Positions 1 through 8,721 of a DNA stretch of 49,258 nucleotides are shown in pieces; positions within the stretch are counted from its first letter, which is position 1, and each line of letters opens with the position of its first letter. Position numbers and translations under genes: made by a program. The notes beneath the pieces were generated by a model that saw only the letters and a program-made list of their open reading frames with translations, had not been told where the DNA came from and did not search any database. This DNA comes from Pseudooceanicola algae (GTDB lineage Bacteria > Pseudomonadota > Alphaproteobacteria > Rhodobacterales > Rhodobacteraceae): the NCBI RefSeq assembly GCF_003590145.2, contig NZ_CP060439.1, positions 1 through 49,258 on the forward strand. Direction: 5' to 3'.

Positions 1-796
1 TGGACTGGGTGCCCGTTGTCGCCAGGGAGACCGTCGTGTCGATGGTACCGCCGAAGTTCGCGGTATCGATCCCGTCACCACCGTTGAAGTAATCATTTCC
101 TGAATTGCCGTCGAGCGTGTCGTCGCCGTCGCCCCCGACCAGCGTGTCGTCCCCGTTCCCCCCTGCGAGCAGGTCGTCCTGGGAGCCGCCATAGAGCAGG
201 TCGTCCGCATCCCCGCCGTAGAGGAGGTCAAGGCCGGACCCACCCGAGAGCGTATCATCGTCGGATCCTCCATAGACGGTGTCGTCCCCGGAGCCGCCAT
301 AAGCCGTGTCGCCTCCGGAACTGCCGAAGAGCAGGTCGTTTCCGGCGCTCCCAAGAAGGGTGTCGTTGCCCGCCCCGCCGAACAGCAGATCGTCGTCGTC
401 CTCGCCGAACAGCACATCGTTGCCGGCATCGCCGTCGAGCCTGTCGTTGCCACTGCCTGCCCTAAGAACATTCGCGGCTCCGTCACCGACGAGATGATCG
501 TTGCCGCCCGCCGTGGTCACGTTCTCGATCCCGACCAGTCGGTCGGAGCCGTGGCCCGTGGACTGGGTGCCCGTTGTCGCCAGGGAGACCGTCGTGTCGA
601 TGGTACCGCCGAAGTTCGCGGTATCGATCCCGTCACCACCGTTGAAGTAATCATTTCCTGAATTGCCGTCGAGCGTGTCGTCGCCGTCGCCCCCGATCAG
701 CGTGTCGTCCCCGTTCCCCCCTGCGAGCAGGTCGTCCTGGGAGCCGCCATAGAGCAGGTCGTCCGCATCCCCGCCGTAGAGGAGGTCAAGGCCGGA
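1..796 (-). repeat. 558-bp tandem repeat array, part 2
   Basis: Bases 1-558 are one full unit. Bases 559-796 are a partial unit with one visible substitution (cgatcag in place of cgaccag near 698). Identity breaks down at about 797, where older, diverged RTX repeats begin. Confidence 0.92.
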
Positions 797-3700
797 ACCA
801 CCAAAGAGCGTATCCTGATCGGCCCCACCGAAGAGCGTATCCTGACCGTCGCCACCGACCACGGTATCCTCGCCGCCGCTGCCCAAGAGCGTATCGTTTC
901 CAGCGCCGCCGATGACCGTGTCGTCCCCATCCTCTCCGAAGAGCACGTCATCGCCGGCATGACCATTGAGACTATCGTTGCCCTCTCCTCCTCTCAGCGT
1001 CTCGTCAGCTTCCGTCCCGACCACCTGCATCCCGGTATCGGCGGAAGCGGTGATCCTTACCGTGCCGGTACTCTGTTCGCTCCCGTCCGAGACCACGTAG
1101 GTGAAGCTGTCGATGATCTCCCCGGTCGTGGCGGGATCATCGGCGAGGGCCGACGCATCATATTGATAGAGGCCATTGCCAAGGGCGGTCAGTGCGCCAC
1201 GCAGGTCGCTGTCGTCGAGGGAAATGAAGCTGAGCGTATCGCCGTCCAGGTCGATGTCGTTCGCCAGCAGATCTGTGATGGAAAACTCCAGAGGCTGCGT
1301 GCCCGGGGCCTCGAAGTCGTCATCCGCTGCCTCGGGCGCGTCGTTGAGGCCGGTGATGGTGACGGTGATCTGCGCGGTAGTCGTGTCGGTGCCGTCGGAG
1401 ATCGTGTACTCCAGTGTATCCGTCGCGGTCTCGCCCGCGCCCAGATACTGGAAAGCGGTCCCGGGAGAGTAGAGCCAGGAATAGTCACCCTTGTAGATAT
1501 TTCCCTTTGTCTCCGAGGTCTTATCCACCGAGACCACGCTCAAATCTGCCCCCTCCGGATCACTGTCATTGGCCAGAAGATCTTTTATACGGCTTTTCAG
1601 CTTGCCGTCTTCCGTCACGGCAGGTTTGACATAAGCCGACCCGTCCGCGTCGAAGATCTGCGCCTTGACCGCGTAGCCACTGCCGTCCTGAGTCCTGTCA
1701 CTGGTTTCCCATGTGATGACGAATCCGCCATCTTCCAGACCGGTCACAGATGGATCGGACTGGAGAAGGCTGTTCTCGAGGTTGACAAGAACCTCGTCTC
1801 CGACCGCCCCCCCATCCGCATCGAAGACCTGTGCCTTGATTGCCGAGCCGGAGCCATCCTGCGCCACATCGTCGGTTTTCCATGTGACGACGAACCTGCC
1901 CCCTGCGAGGCTGGTCACCGAAGCGGACGACTGATCCGAGGAGGTCGCGTCGTTGACGATGAATTCGGTCCCGACCATGGCGCCGGTCGCATCGAAGATT
2001 TGTGCCTTGAGCGCAGAGCCGTCCCCGTCCTGTGCCGGGTCCAACGTCTCCCAGGTGATGACGAACCCATTTCCCTCGAGGCTCGTGATCGAAGGGGTGA
2101 CCTGGCTCAGATCAGGCGTCGAATTGACGAGGAATTCGCTTCCAACCGCGCTTCCATCCGCATCGAAGATCTGCGCCTTGATCGCATAGCCGCTGCCGTC
2201 CTGGGTCGTATCGTTCGTCTGCCATGTGATGACGAACCCGCCAGTCTCGAGACCTGTCGACGATGGTGCGAGCTGACTGCTGCTGGTCAGGGAATTGACG
2301 AGGAACTCGCTTCCGACCGTGGCCCCATTCGCCGCGTATATCTGCGCCTTGATCGCATAGCCGCTACCGTCCTGGGCCGTGTCGCTTGTCCGCCAGGTGA
2401 CGAGGAACCCGCCATCCGCCAAACCGGTCATCGAAGGTTCGAGCTGGCTGTTGGACCTCGAGGAGTTGACGAGGAATTCGGTCCCGACGCCTGTGCCGTC
2501 CTCCGCGAAGACCCGCGCCTTGATCGCGGAGAGGCTGCCGTCATGAGACGGGTCTGACGACTGCCATGCGATGGTGAAGCCGCCACCTGTCAGATCGGTC
2601 ACGACGGGATCGAGCTGGTCGCCCATGGGTTCGGAGTTGACGAGGAACTCGCTTCCGATCTTGGCGCCGTCGGCAGCGTAGAGCTGTGCCTTGAGCGCGG
2701 TGCCATCCTTGTCCTGATATGCGTCGCCAGTCGTCCATGTGACGAGGAACCGGCCATCCGCCAGACCGCTCACCGACGGGGCGCGCTGATCTCCGTTGGT
2801 CCCGGAATTCACGAGGAATTCGCCCACCTCGGTTCCAGTGATGTTGTCCGCCCCGGCGACGGGTGCCTGGTTCGGCGCGACATCGACCGTCACGTTGCCT
2901 CCCACGGCGTGGGTTCCGTCGGACAACACGTAGGTGAAGCTGTCCGTACCGACGAAACCTGCGTCCGGGACATAGAGAACCGTATCGTCGGAAGTGTCCG
3001 CAGTCCCCTGATCCTCGATTTCGACGACACCATGCGCCGCCGCGCCAAGCGAGACGATCGAGAGAACAGATCCGGTATCGGGGTCGCGGTCATTGGCCAG
3101 AACATCCACCTCGACAGCTACACCATAAGCTGCGCTTGCGGCATCTGCCGTCGCAATTGGCGCGTCGTTGGTGCCCAGGACGGTGATGGAAACGGTGGCG
3201 GCAGCCGTGTTGCTGCCATCCGAGATGATGTACTCCAGCGTGTCCGTTGCGGTCTCGCCTTCTGGCAGGTAGTCGAATGCCTCGCCCGGCTCATAGGTCC
3301 AGGTGCCATTGCCATTGTCCGTCAGGCGGCCCGATGTGTCCTCGGTTGCCGTGACGGAGACGACTTGCAACGTCGCACCGGTCGAGCTGTTGTCATTGGC
3401 CAGAAGTTCCGCAGCGGTGATCGTCAGGCTGTCATCTTCGGTGAGGGCGGACCAGACATAGTCCGTCCCGTCCGCGTTGAATGCCCGCGCCTTGATCGCC
3501 GAACCGCTGCCGTCCTGTGCAGTGTCATCGGTCTGCCATGTGATGATGAACCCGCCATCCGCCAGTCCGGTCACCGAAGGGGATATCTGATCGCCCGTCG
3601 CATCCAGGTTGACGAGCAACTCGTCCGCGACCTCGGTGCCATCCGCCGTGTAGACCTGCGCCTTGATGGCATGACCGCTACCGTCCTCGGTCGGGTCAGA

Positions 3701-4732
3701 GGTGCTCCATGCGATGACGAACCCGCCGTTTGCCAGACCAGTCACGGAAGGTTCGCCCTGACTTTCATTCCAATCGGAGACAACGGTGAAGGCGCGTCCG
3801 AGCGCTGAGCCGTTTTCGGTGTATATCCTTGCTATGAGTGAACTACGGTGACCTTCGTCGCCTTCTGAATAGCCCCACTCCTCCCACGCGGTGACGAAGC
3901 CACCATTCGACAGAGCCGTCACCGTAGCCGGCCCATCATCCGCCACGTAAATGAGACCGATGGGATCCTTGGAAACGACATTACGCTCGGTTCCGATTGC
4001 TGTGCCATCCGCAGCATAGAGCTGTGCTCTGATCCCCCGGCTTGAACCATCGCTGGTTGTGTCGATCGTCTTCCATGTAACCACGAAGCCACCGTCCGTC
4101 AGGCCGGTCACCGAAGAGAAGGTCTGTGCATTGGCTTTCTGCGAGTTCACGAGAAACTCGTCGCTGACCACGGTGCCATCGGCTGCGAAGACCTGCCCCT
4201 TGATGGCAGAGCTGCTGCCATCCTGCGACACGTCGGAGGTGGTCCATGTGATAACGAACCCTCCATCGCCGAGGCTGGTCACCGAGGGCGAAAACTGGCG
4301 TCCGAGCGTCTCCGAGTTGGCGAGAATCTCGCTCCCGACCGCAGTGCCATCCGCCGCGTAGACCCGCGCCTTGATCGCGTAATCGGAGCCGTCCTGCGTG
4401 GTGTCGGAGGTGGTCCATGTGATGGCCCACCCGCCATCCGCCAGACCCGTCACGGCCGGGGTGCTCTGGCTTCCCTCTGTCTCGGAGTTGACCAGGAATT
4501 CCGTTCCCATCGCGTTCCCGTCGACCGCGTATCTCTGCGCCTTTAGTGCGGAACCGGAGCCGTCCTGTGTCGTGTCGGAGGTGATCCACGTGACGAGGTA
4601 TCCGCCATCTGCCAGTGCGGTGACCATCGGGTCGGTCTGCTCGGAGGTCGTTCGGGAGTTGACGAGGAACTCCCCCAACCCGGTCGTTCCACCGAAGCTG
4701 TCTGCGGCTGCGGTGAGGCTCTCAGTGTTCAT
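1..4732 (-). CDS. Giant RTX/cadherin-like secreted protein, N-terminal 1577 residues (continues at 49258)
   Basis: The frame starts at ATG 4732 and stays open to base 1. It continues in the same frame at 49258 and stops at 47982, giving 2002 residues if the molecule is circular. About seven repeats of roughly 57 residues (motif FLVNS, then LADGG and TW) occupy residues 10-430. A cadherin/VCBS-like module (LANDNSSTG, FTYVLSDG) spans about 430-625, a second set of seven FLVNS repeats about 630-1030, another cadherin-like module about 1040-1240, then calcium-binding RTX nonapeptides (GGxGxD). There is no N-terminal signal peptide, as expected of type I secretion substrates. The likely role is a surface or matrix adhesin; this is inferred from architecture. 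No T1SS transporter lies in the window. The ribosome-binding site before ATG 4732 is weak, so the exact start is moderately sure. Confidence 0.85.
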   Translation of the reverse strand, partial: MNTESLTAAADSFGGTTGLGEFLVNSRTTSEQTDPMVTALADGGYLVTWITSDTTQDGSGSALKAQRYAVDGNAMGTEFLVNSETEGSQSTPAVTGLADGGWAITWTTSDTTQDGSDYAIKARVYAADGTAVGSEILANSETLGRQFSPSVTSLGDGGFVITWTTSDVSQDGSSSAIKGQVFAADGTVVSDEFLVNSQKANAQTFSSVTGLTDGGFVVTWKTIDTTSDGSSRGIRAQLYAADGTAIGTERNVVSKDPIGLIYVADDGPATVTALSNGGFVTAWEEWGYSEGDEGHRSSLIARIYTENGSALGRAFTVVSDWNESQGEPSVTGLANGGFVIAWSTSDPTEDGSGHAIKAQVYTADGTEVADELLVNLDATGDQISPSVTGLADGGFIITWQTDDTAQDGSGSAIKARAFNADGTDYVWSALTEDDSLTITAAELLANDNSSTGATLQVVSVTATEDTSGRLTDNGNGTWTYEPGEAFDYLPEGETATDTLEYIISDGSNTAAATVSITVLGTNDAPIATADAASAAYGVAVEVDVLANDRDPDTGSVLSIVSLGAAAHGVVEIEDQGTADTSDDTVLYVPDAGFVGTDSFTYVLSDGTHAVGGNVTVDVAPNQAPVAGADNITGTEVGEFLVNSGTNGDQRAPSVSGLADGRFLVTWTTGDAYQDKDGTALKAQLYAADGAKIGSEFLVNSEPMGDQLDPVVTDLTGGGFTIAWQSSDPSHDGSLSAIKARVFAEDGTGVGTEFLVNSSRSNSQLEPSMTGLADGGFLVTWRTSDTAQDGSGYAIKAQIYAANGATVGSEFLVNSLTSSSQLAPSSTGLETGGFVITWQTNDTTQDGSGYAIKAQIFDADGSAVGSEFLVNSTPDLSQVTPSITSLEGNGFVITWETLDPAQDGDGSALKAQIFDATGAMVGTEFIVNDATSSDQSSASVTSLAGGRFVVTWKTDDVAQDGSGSAIKAQVFDADGGAVGDEVLVNLENSLLQSDPSVTGLEDGGFVITWETSDRTQDGSGYAVKAQIFDADGSAYVKPAVTEDGKLKSRIKDLLANDSDPEGADLSVVSVDKTSETKGNIYKGDYSWLYSPGTAFQYLGAGETATDTLEYTISDGTDTTTAQITVTITGLNDAPEAADDDFEAPGTQPLEFSITDLLANDIDLDGDTLSFISLDDSDLRGALTALGNGLYQYDASALADDPATTGEIIDSFTYVVSDGSEQSTGTVRITASADTGMQVVGTEADETLRGGEGNDSLNGHAGDDVLFGEDGDDTVIGGAGNDTLLGSGGEDTVVGGDGQDTLFGGADQDTLFGGSGLDLLYGGDADDLLYGGSQDDLLAGGNGDDTLIGGDGDDTLDGNSGNDYFNGGDGIDTANFGGTIDTTVSLATTGTQSTGHGSDRLVGIENVTTAGGNDHLVGDGAANVLRAGSGNDRLDGDAGNDVLFGEDDDDLLFGGAGNDTLLGSAGNDLLFGSSGGDTAYGGSGDDTVYGGSDDDTLSGGSGLDLLYGGDADDLLYGGSQDDLLAGGNGDDTLVGGDGDDTLDGNSGNDYFNGGDGIDTANFGGTIDTTVSLATTGTQS

Positions 4733-4761
4733 GGAGGAGTATCTCTCTGAAATATATAGTA

Positions 4762-4789
4762 AAAATATGAATAATAGGATGTATGTCGA
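4762..4789 (-). promoter_or_regulatory. Candidate promoter of the RTX gene
   Basis: On the minus strand TCGACA (4789-4784) and TATTTT (4767-4762) are separated by 16 bp, and lie about 30 bp upstream of ATG 4732. The surrounding 4741-4800 stretch is strikingly AT-rich compared with the rest of the window. This is a pattern match only. Confidence 0.35.
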
Positions 4790-4898
4790 ATATAGGTAGC
4801 GGTTTACGAAATATTAACTTTGCTTAGCGGGGAATTGAAGTCCTGAGGATACCAATGAGTTGCAACGCCACTCATTTCCGCTCGGCGTGGCTGAGCTA

Positions 4899-4909
4899 CC
4901 CCCCCCCCC
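4899..4909. repeat. C11 homopolymer tract
   Basis: Eleven consecutive C residues lie between the RTX promoter region and the IS3 remnant. The tract is not inside a recognisable gene. It is prone to slippage and to sequencing-length error. Confidence 0.8.
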
Positions 4910-4947
4910 GAAATTCGGACACTGACATAAGCTACGATTTGCAGTCT

Positions 4948-5157
4948 GCTGATCTTCGACGAGAAGGAGCTCCACGCCAAGATCGGGGAGCTGGCGGTGG
5001 CCAACTCTTTTTTGGAACGAAAGCTGAAACCTTGGGGCGGGAAGTGAGGCACGGCATGATCGAGCCGGACCACCCGGATCTCCCCATTGGGCAGCAGTGC
5101 AAGCTTCTGTCGACCGCGCGCTCCTCTTTCTACTACACGCCCAAGGGTGAGTGGTAA
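4948..5157 (+). mobile_element. IS3-family transposase remnant (orfA tail and orfB head)
   Basis: One frame reads LIFDEKELHAKIGELAVAN then ERKLKPW and a stop at 5045-5047, which resembles the C-terminus of an IS3-family OrfA. From ATG 5056 a second frame reads MIEPDHPDLPIGQQCKLLS, SSFYY and stops at 5155-5157, resembling the N-terminus of the matching OrfB. The rest of both proteins, including the DDE core, is missing. The element is dead. It abuts an unrelated IS5-family fragment. Confidence 0.75.
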
Positions 5158-5192
5158 CAGTGGTGCGCAACGCAGGGACCCGTTATGGCATC

Positions 5193-5318
5193 TCATAGCC
5201 AGTAGATGATGATGGCTGCGAGAACGGTGGCGGAAAAGAAGGCCTTGGGGCACCGGTCGTATCTTGTTGCGACACGTCGCCAGTTTTTGAGCCTACCGAA
5301 ACGGTGCAGTTGCGGCGG
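5193..5318 (-). mobile_element. IS5-family transposase 3' remnant
   Basis: The minus strand encodes FGRLKNWRRVATRYDRCPKA, then FFSATVLAAIIIYWL and a stop at 5193-5195. This is the C-terminal signature of IS5-family (IS427-like) transposases. Similarity ends near 5318, so only about 40 residues of the transposase remain. With the IS3 piece it fills the 4733-5447 gap, which holds no intact gene. Confidence 0.75.
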
Positions 5319-5447
5319 CTCTGCCCCCTGAAAACTGGATCGTTTGAATCTGGCGTTTTTGGTTAAACTTTCTTGGTTGGTCATTGCCTTTCCAACTTCG
5401 ACTTTCCGCGCCTGTGACACTTGTCGGATTTGCTGAGAATAGGCAGT

Positions 5448-6527
5448 CTAGAACTGGGGACCAGACGGGCCAGAATATGGAAGCGGTTCATGCTCCGTCT
5501 TTTCATCTGGTCCCAACTTTGACCTAATGTCTTCCTGGGCAGCCTGTGCCTGAGCTTTCTGCCGTTTGCGTAGCTCCTCAAGGTCGGACGCTACAAGATC
5601 TACCACCAGCCGGTTCACCTTGAACCTACCTGGACCATCGACCAGGCGTTCTTCTCGCCAAAGATCGTTCGAAAGCATGAGCTCTTCGGTGCCGAAGCCC
5701 CAATTAGCAAGGATTTTTCGTGCCTTAGGATCAGATGAAAAGGCGCGGCACATTTCAATTTTCTTGTTGATCCGCTGGTTTTCAGCGCGCTGCGCCGCCG
5801 CAGCGGCAAGTCGATCCGCAGCCCGTCTTTCCTCAATGGCGTTCTGCTGCTGGCGCTGCTTGTTTTGTTCCGCCCGCTCTCGTGCTCTCCGCGCTTGTTC
5901 CTGATCTGCTTTCGCTTGGCTGATCTTCGCATTACCCGAAGAGGTTTTGGCATAGGCTTCCAGCTGCTCTGCGCGGTGTTTCACGCCGCCCATGACAGGT
6001 GTGATCAGCGCTTGGTCATGGAATGTTACCAGGCCTGACAGCCGGTCCCGTTCCTGGATAAGTTCGGCACCGGTGAGCTTTTTGACCGGCTCCAGCACCA
6101 TGTGCATCTCGGTCAAGGTGAGGGAACTCTCCAAATAGGCGTTCTCCGGCTCGTCAAAGGCAGCTGGCGCGCGACGACCATCCCTGTAGGCGTTCCAAGC
6201 CTCAAGAAGGCGCTCAGCGGCGCTCAGGAAGGCCGTGGTGGCCTTCAGGTTGGTGTTCAGGCGTGTGGCGACGGCCTCGCCGAGTTCGAGGTAGGCTGCG
6301 TCTTGCTGATCGGGCGTCAGCGTCTCGAACAGCTTCTGGGCCTGATGGCCGAATGTGATGATCCCCGCCGTGGCAACAGCGGCGTTGGACTTCATGGCGC
6401 GTTTCGTGTCGCGCAGGGCGCGGCGTTCTTCGCTGACTTTGCGGAGCTTGCCGCCCGTCTCGGGAGTGATGAGCACCCGGTTCTGGGCGGAGAGGATGGT
6501 ATCGACGTAAGCAGGCTGCGGTCCCAT
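5448..6527 (-). CDS. MobV/Pre-like relaxase-derived protein, probably degenerate
   Basis: The frame resembles the MobV (Pre/Mob) plasmid relaxase family. It has RIGTRSATTIGG and NHDLR (family motif I, upstream of the first ATG), then NRVLI and AGIITFG-AQKLFETLTPDQQDAAY. The catalytic His-rich stretch expected next (HxDExxPHxH in the family) is absent; the sequence goes to NLKATTAFLSAAERLLEAW instead. The second half (about residues 150-330 from ATG 6527) is charged and coiled-coil-like (QARRARERAEQNKQRQQQ). Family similarity extends upstream to about 6590 with no convincing ATG, so the true start may be lost. ATG 6527 is given as a conservative start. It probably does not nick DNA; whether any product is made is unknown. 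Confidence 0.5.
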   Translation of the reverse strand: MGPQPAYVDTILSAQNRVLITPETGGKLRKVSEERRALRDTKRAMKSNAAVATAGIITFGHQAQKLFETLTPDQQDAAYLELGEAVATRLNTNLKATTAFLSAAERLLEAWNAYRDGRRAPAAFDEPENAYLESSLTLTEMHMVLEPVKKLTGAELIQERDRLSGLVTFHDQALITPVMGGVKHRAEQLEAYAKTSSGNAKISQAKADQEQARRARERAEQNKQRQQQNAIEERRAADRLAAAAAQRAENQRINKKIEMCRAFSSDPKARKILANWGFGTEELMLSNDLWREERLVDGPGRFKVNRLVVDLVASDLEELRKRQKAQAQAAQEDIRSKLGPDEKTEHEPLPYSGPSGPQF

Positions 6528-6799
6528 CCGGAGATCGTGGTTGCGCTGCCCTCCGATGGTGGTGGCGCTGCGCGTCCCAATCCTAGTCTGTGCTGCCCTT
6601 GGATTCCCGCCGGGTCCGGGCTTTAAAATCTTATCCGCTAACCTACTAGAGATAGCAAAACTATCCCGTAGGCAAAGAGAGGATGCCACAGCCTCCCCCC
6701 TTTTGAACCCCCCAGCCTTCCGCAGGACCGAAAGGTGCTGCTGCCCCTTTGGAAACCCCGTCTCCGGCTTACGCCTGCGCAGCCCTGACCAGCCTTGCT

Positions 6800-6867
6800 G
6801 CCGCCCTATAGGCGGCGCAAACCAAAACCACCCCAGCCATGTGGGGGGGCGGTCGGTTTTGGTTTGC
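6800..6867. other. Two adjacent hairpins, candidate oriT or remnant
   Basis: A 6-bp stem GCCGCC/GGCGGC with loop CTATA (6800-6816) is followed at once by a 13-bp perfect inverted repeat GCAAACCAAAACC (6817-6829) and GGTTTTGGTTTGC (6855-6867) with a 25-nt loop. They lie 5' of the MobV-like gene. Relaxase origins of transfer often have such stems beside the mob gene, but the assignment is inference. Confidence 0.4.
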
Positions 6868-6979
6868 AAGGAGGTCCTGTCAGAAGCCGAGGTATTCCGG
6901 GAGCATTGACGCCGCGTTTCGTTTGGAAGCTCTGGCAGGCTTCAGCACCCGCCAGGATACGCCACTTTCTCAGACCGCA

Positions 6980-7060
6980 TCACCCAATTTCGACCATAGC
7001 TCCGTGCACTTGGAACACATTCTTTGCCAGATCGAGCCCGACCGGGATCATCTCCGACAT
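6980..7060 (-). pseudogene. IS110-family transposase N-terminal remnant
   Basis: From ATG 7060 the minus strand reads MSEMIPVGLDLAKNVFQVHG and stops at 6980-6982 after 26 residues. The GLDLAKNVFQVHG motif is the first DEDD block of IS110/IS1111-family transposases. The remaining 300 or so residues are missing. A ribosome-binding site (aaggagagcg) still precedes it. Confidence 0.7.
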
Positions 7061-7081
7061 GATCGCTCTCCTTGTGGTTCT

Positions 7082-7156
7082 TCATAGACCCACATTGGCA
7101 CAGAGATGCCGTCGGGGGGCGGTGCTGCCGGTACTCTGCGAATAGATGACTACCAT
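7082..7156 (-). pseudogene. Truncated 5' copy of the beta-helix gene at 44765-47317
   Basis: The minus strand reads MVVIYSQSTGSTAP, against MVVIYSQSASSTAP at the start of the 850-residue protein encoded at 44765-47317. It then diverges and stops after 24 codons. It lies at one end of a 175-bp direct repeat whose rest is the shared upstream leader. It is either a relic of a lost third beta-helix gene or a partial duplication. Confidence 0.75.
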
Positions 7157-7284
7157 TTCGATCCCTTGGATAAATTGATGGGTCCGTCGCGCAAAGCGTC
7201 AACCAAGCTGAGGGAATGGTAAGAGGGAAGGATTCAACTGTGTAAGCGGGCCGAACGCATCGCTCAGGCAGTCTTTGGAATTGG
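7111..7284. repeat. Direct repeat copy B (beta-helix gene leader)
   Basis: About 174 bp match 47272-47447 in the same orientation, with roughly seven substitutions and one 2-bp indel by eye. Both copies end at the same GAATTGG. The block contains the first codons and the upstream leader of a beta-helix gene. On the circle the two copies bracket the RTX gene and the insertion-sequence debris. Confidence 0.85.
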
Positions 7285-7439
7285 TTCCTTGATCGTGAAC
7301 GGCGGCCGCGCTCCATGTTGTGAATGGTTCAGGCGGTACGAGGTGGAGCCGATCTCACGAGGGGAGTGCGTTCTTGGGCTGCAATGCCCCGCCACCGCGT
7401 CACTCTGGACGCGTCAACATCCGCTGGCGAGGCTGTCCT

Positions 7440-7469
7440 AGGTGACCGGGATGAACCCGGTCACCTTTT
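7440..7469 (+). terminator. Strong intrinsic-terminator-like hairpin
   Basis: GGTGACCGGG (7441-7450), loop ATGAA, CCCGGTCACC (7456-7465) and TTTT form a perfect 10-bp stem with a short U run on the plus strand. No recognisable plus-strand gene precedes it, so its gene may have been lost. It may also hinder transcripts running past galU on the other strand. The rest of 7285-7555 shows nothing recognisable. Confidence 0.6.
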
Positions 7470-7555
7470 AGCGTCTTGCAGGTATGAAACCTACTAGAGT
7501 TGGACGCCGTGATCCCGAGGACCTGCTCCTGTGGCGGGCTATGCGCGGCACCCGA

Positions 7556-8449
7556 TTATTGTGCCGCGTGCTCGATATGCATAATGTCTTCGAGATAGCC
7601 CAGAAGCTCCTCGCGCAGGTCGTCACGCCCCAGACCGAAGGCGACGGTGGCCTGCAGGAAGCCTGCCTTGGAGCCGCAGTCGAAGCGCTGGCCCTTGAAA
7701 CGGAAACCGTGCACCGGGCGACCCGCGGTGATCTCGTCCGCGATGGCGTCGGTCAGCTGGATCTCTCCGCCGGCACCGGTCTTGCCCTGGTTGAGGTTCT
7801 GCATCACCGAATTCTGCAGCACGTAACGCCCGATTACCGCCAGGTTCGACGGCGCTTCGCCTTCCTTGGGCTTCTCGACCATGCCCTTGACCGAAACGAC
7901 ATTGCCCATGTCCTTTTCGACGTCGAGGATCCCGTAGGATTTCGTCTTGGCCGGGGCGACTTCCATGGCGGCGACCATGGAGGCGGGCTGTTCCTCGAAG
8001 GCTTCGATCATCTGCTGCAGGCAGGGCTTCTCGGCTGCGATCACGTCATCGGGCAGGATCACCGCAAAGGGTTCATCCCCGATCAGGCGCCGCGCGCACC
8101 AGACCGCGTGGCCAAGGCCAAGCGCCTTGTGCTGGCGGATATAGGCGATGGCGCCGCTGTCCATGTAGGTGGACTTCAGCACGTCGAGCAATTCGGTCTT
8201 GCCCTTGGCCGTCAGGTCCGCCTCGAGCACGGGCGAGTGGTCGAAGTAATCCTCAAGCGCGGATTTCCCGCGCGAGGTCACGAAGATGAATTCCTCGATT
8301 CCGGCGGCGCGGGCCTCGTCGATCGCGTATTGGATCAGCGGCCGGTCGACCAGCGTCATGATTTCCTTCGGCACCGATTTGGTCGCCGGAAGGAAACGCG
8401 TGCCCAGGCCCGCAACCGGGAAAATGGCTTTGGTAACTTTGTTTTTCAC
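7556..8449 (-). CDS. galU: UTP-glucose-1-phosphate uridylyltransferase
   Basis: The 297-residue product makes UDP-glucose from UTP and glucose-1-phosphate in the cytoplasm. It feeds both the ExoY-started unit and Ugd in this locus. The nucleotide-binding N-terminus AGLGTRFLPATKSVPKE lies at about residues 13-29. ILPDDV, YGILDV, VEKP and GGEIQLTDA follow in the usual order, and GFRFKGQRFDCGSK near the C-terminus closes the sugar-binding site. Length fits bacterial GalU/ExoN. ATG 8449 starts directly at the conserved N-terminus. It is the last gene of the 19266-7556 minus-strand polysaccharide region. A 272-bp gap separates it from the polymerase gene, so it may have its own promoter. Roseobacters usually also carry a chromosomal copy. 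Confidence 0.95.
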   Translation of the reverse strand: MKNKVTKAIFPVAGLGTRFLPATKSVPKEIMTLVDRPLIQYAIDEARAAGIEEFIFVTSRGKSALEDYFDHSPVLEADLTAKGKTELLDVLKSTYMDSGAIAYIRQHKALGLGHAVWCARRLIGDEPFAVILPDDVIAAEKPCLQQMIEAFEEQPASMVAAMEVAPAKTKSYGILDVEKDMGNVVSVKGMVEKPKEGEAPSNLAVIGRYVLQNSVMQNLNQGKTGAGGEIQLTDAIADEITAGRPVHGFRFKGQRFDCGSKAGFLQATVAFGLGRDDLREELLGYLEDIMHIEHAAQ

Positions 8450-8721
8450 AATAATGTCCTCAGGTATGTCACAGTGTTCAATACATCCGGCCCCGGTTCG
8501 TTCCCCGGCCGCGATGCAGGGGGCGAAGATTGGCCGCTGCGCTGCCCGCCGGTTGAAAACGCGGGAATTTGTCTCAAATCCGGAGCCGTGTTCCGGGCGT
8601 TCACCCGGTCCTCCGTTCCGCGGGCTAGGATCACGTCAAGCGTTTGCGATTGCAAGAGAGGAAGAGCCGATGTTGGCCCTGTCGCGGGAGGGCCGGCGGT
8701 ACTTTGCCCGGTTGTTCTGCA

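Noticed and set aside
959-2557. Plus-strand open frame over the RTX gene
   Set aside because: It is antisense to repeated FLVNS and cadherin-like modules and merely mirrors their periodicity.
6817-6867. Inverted repeat as a terminator
   Set aside because: The loop is 25 nt and no U run follows on either strand, so an oriT or other structural role fits better.
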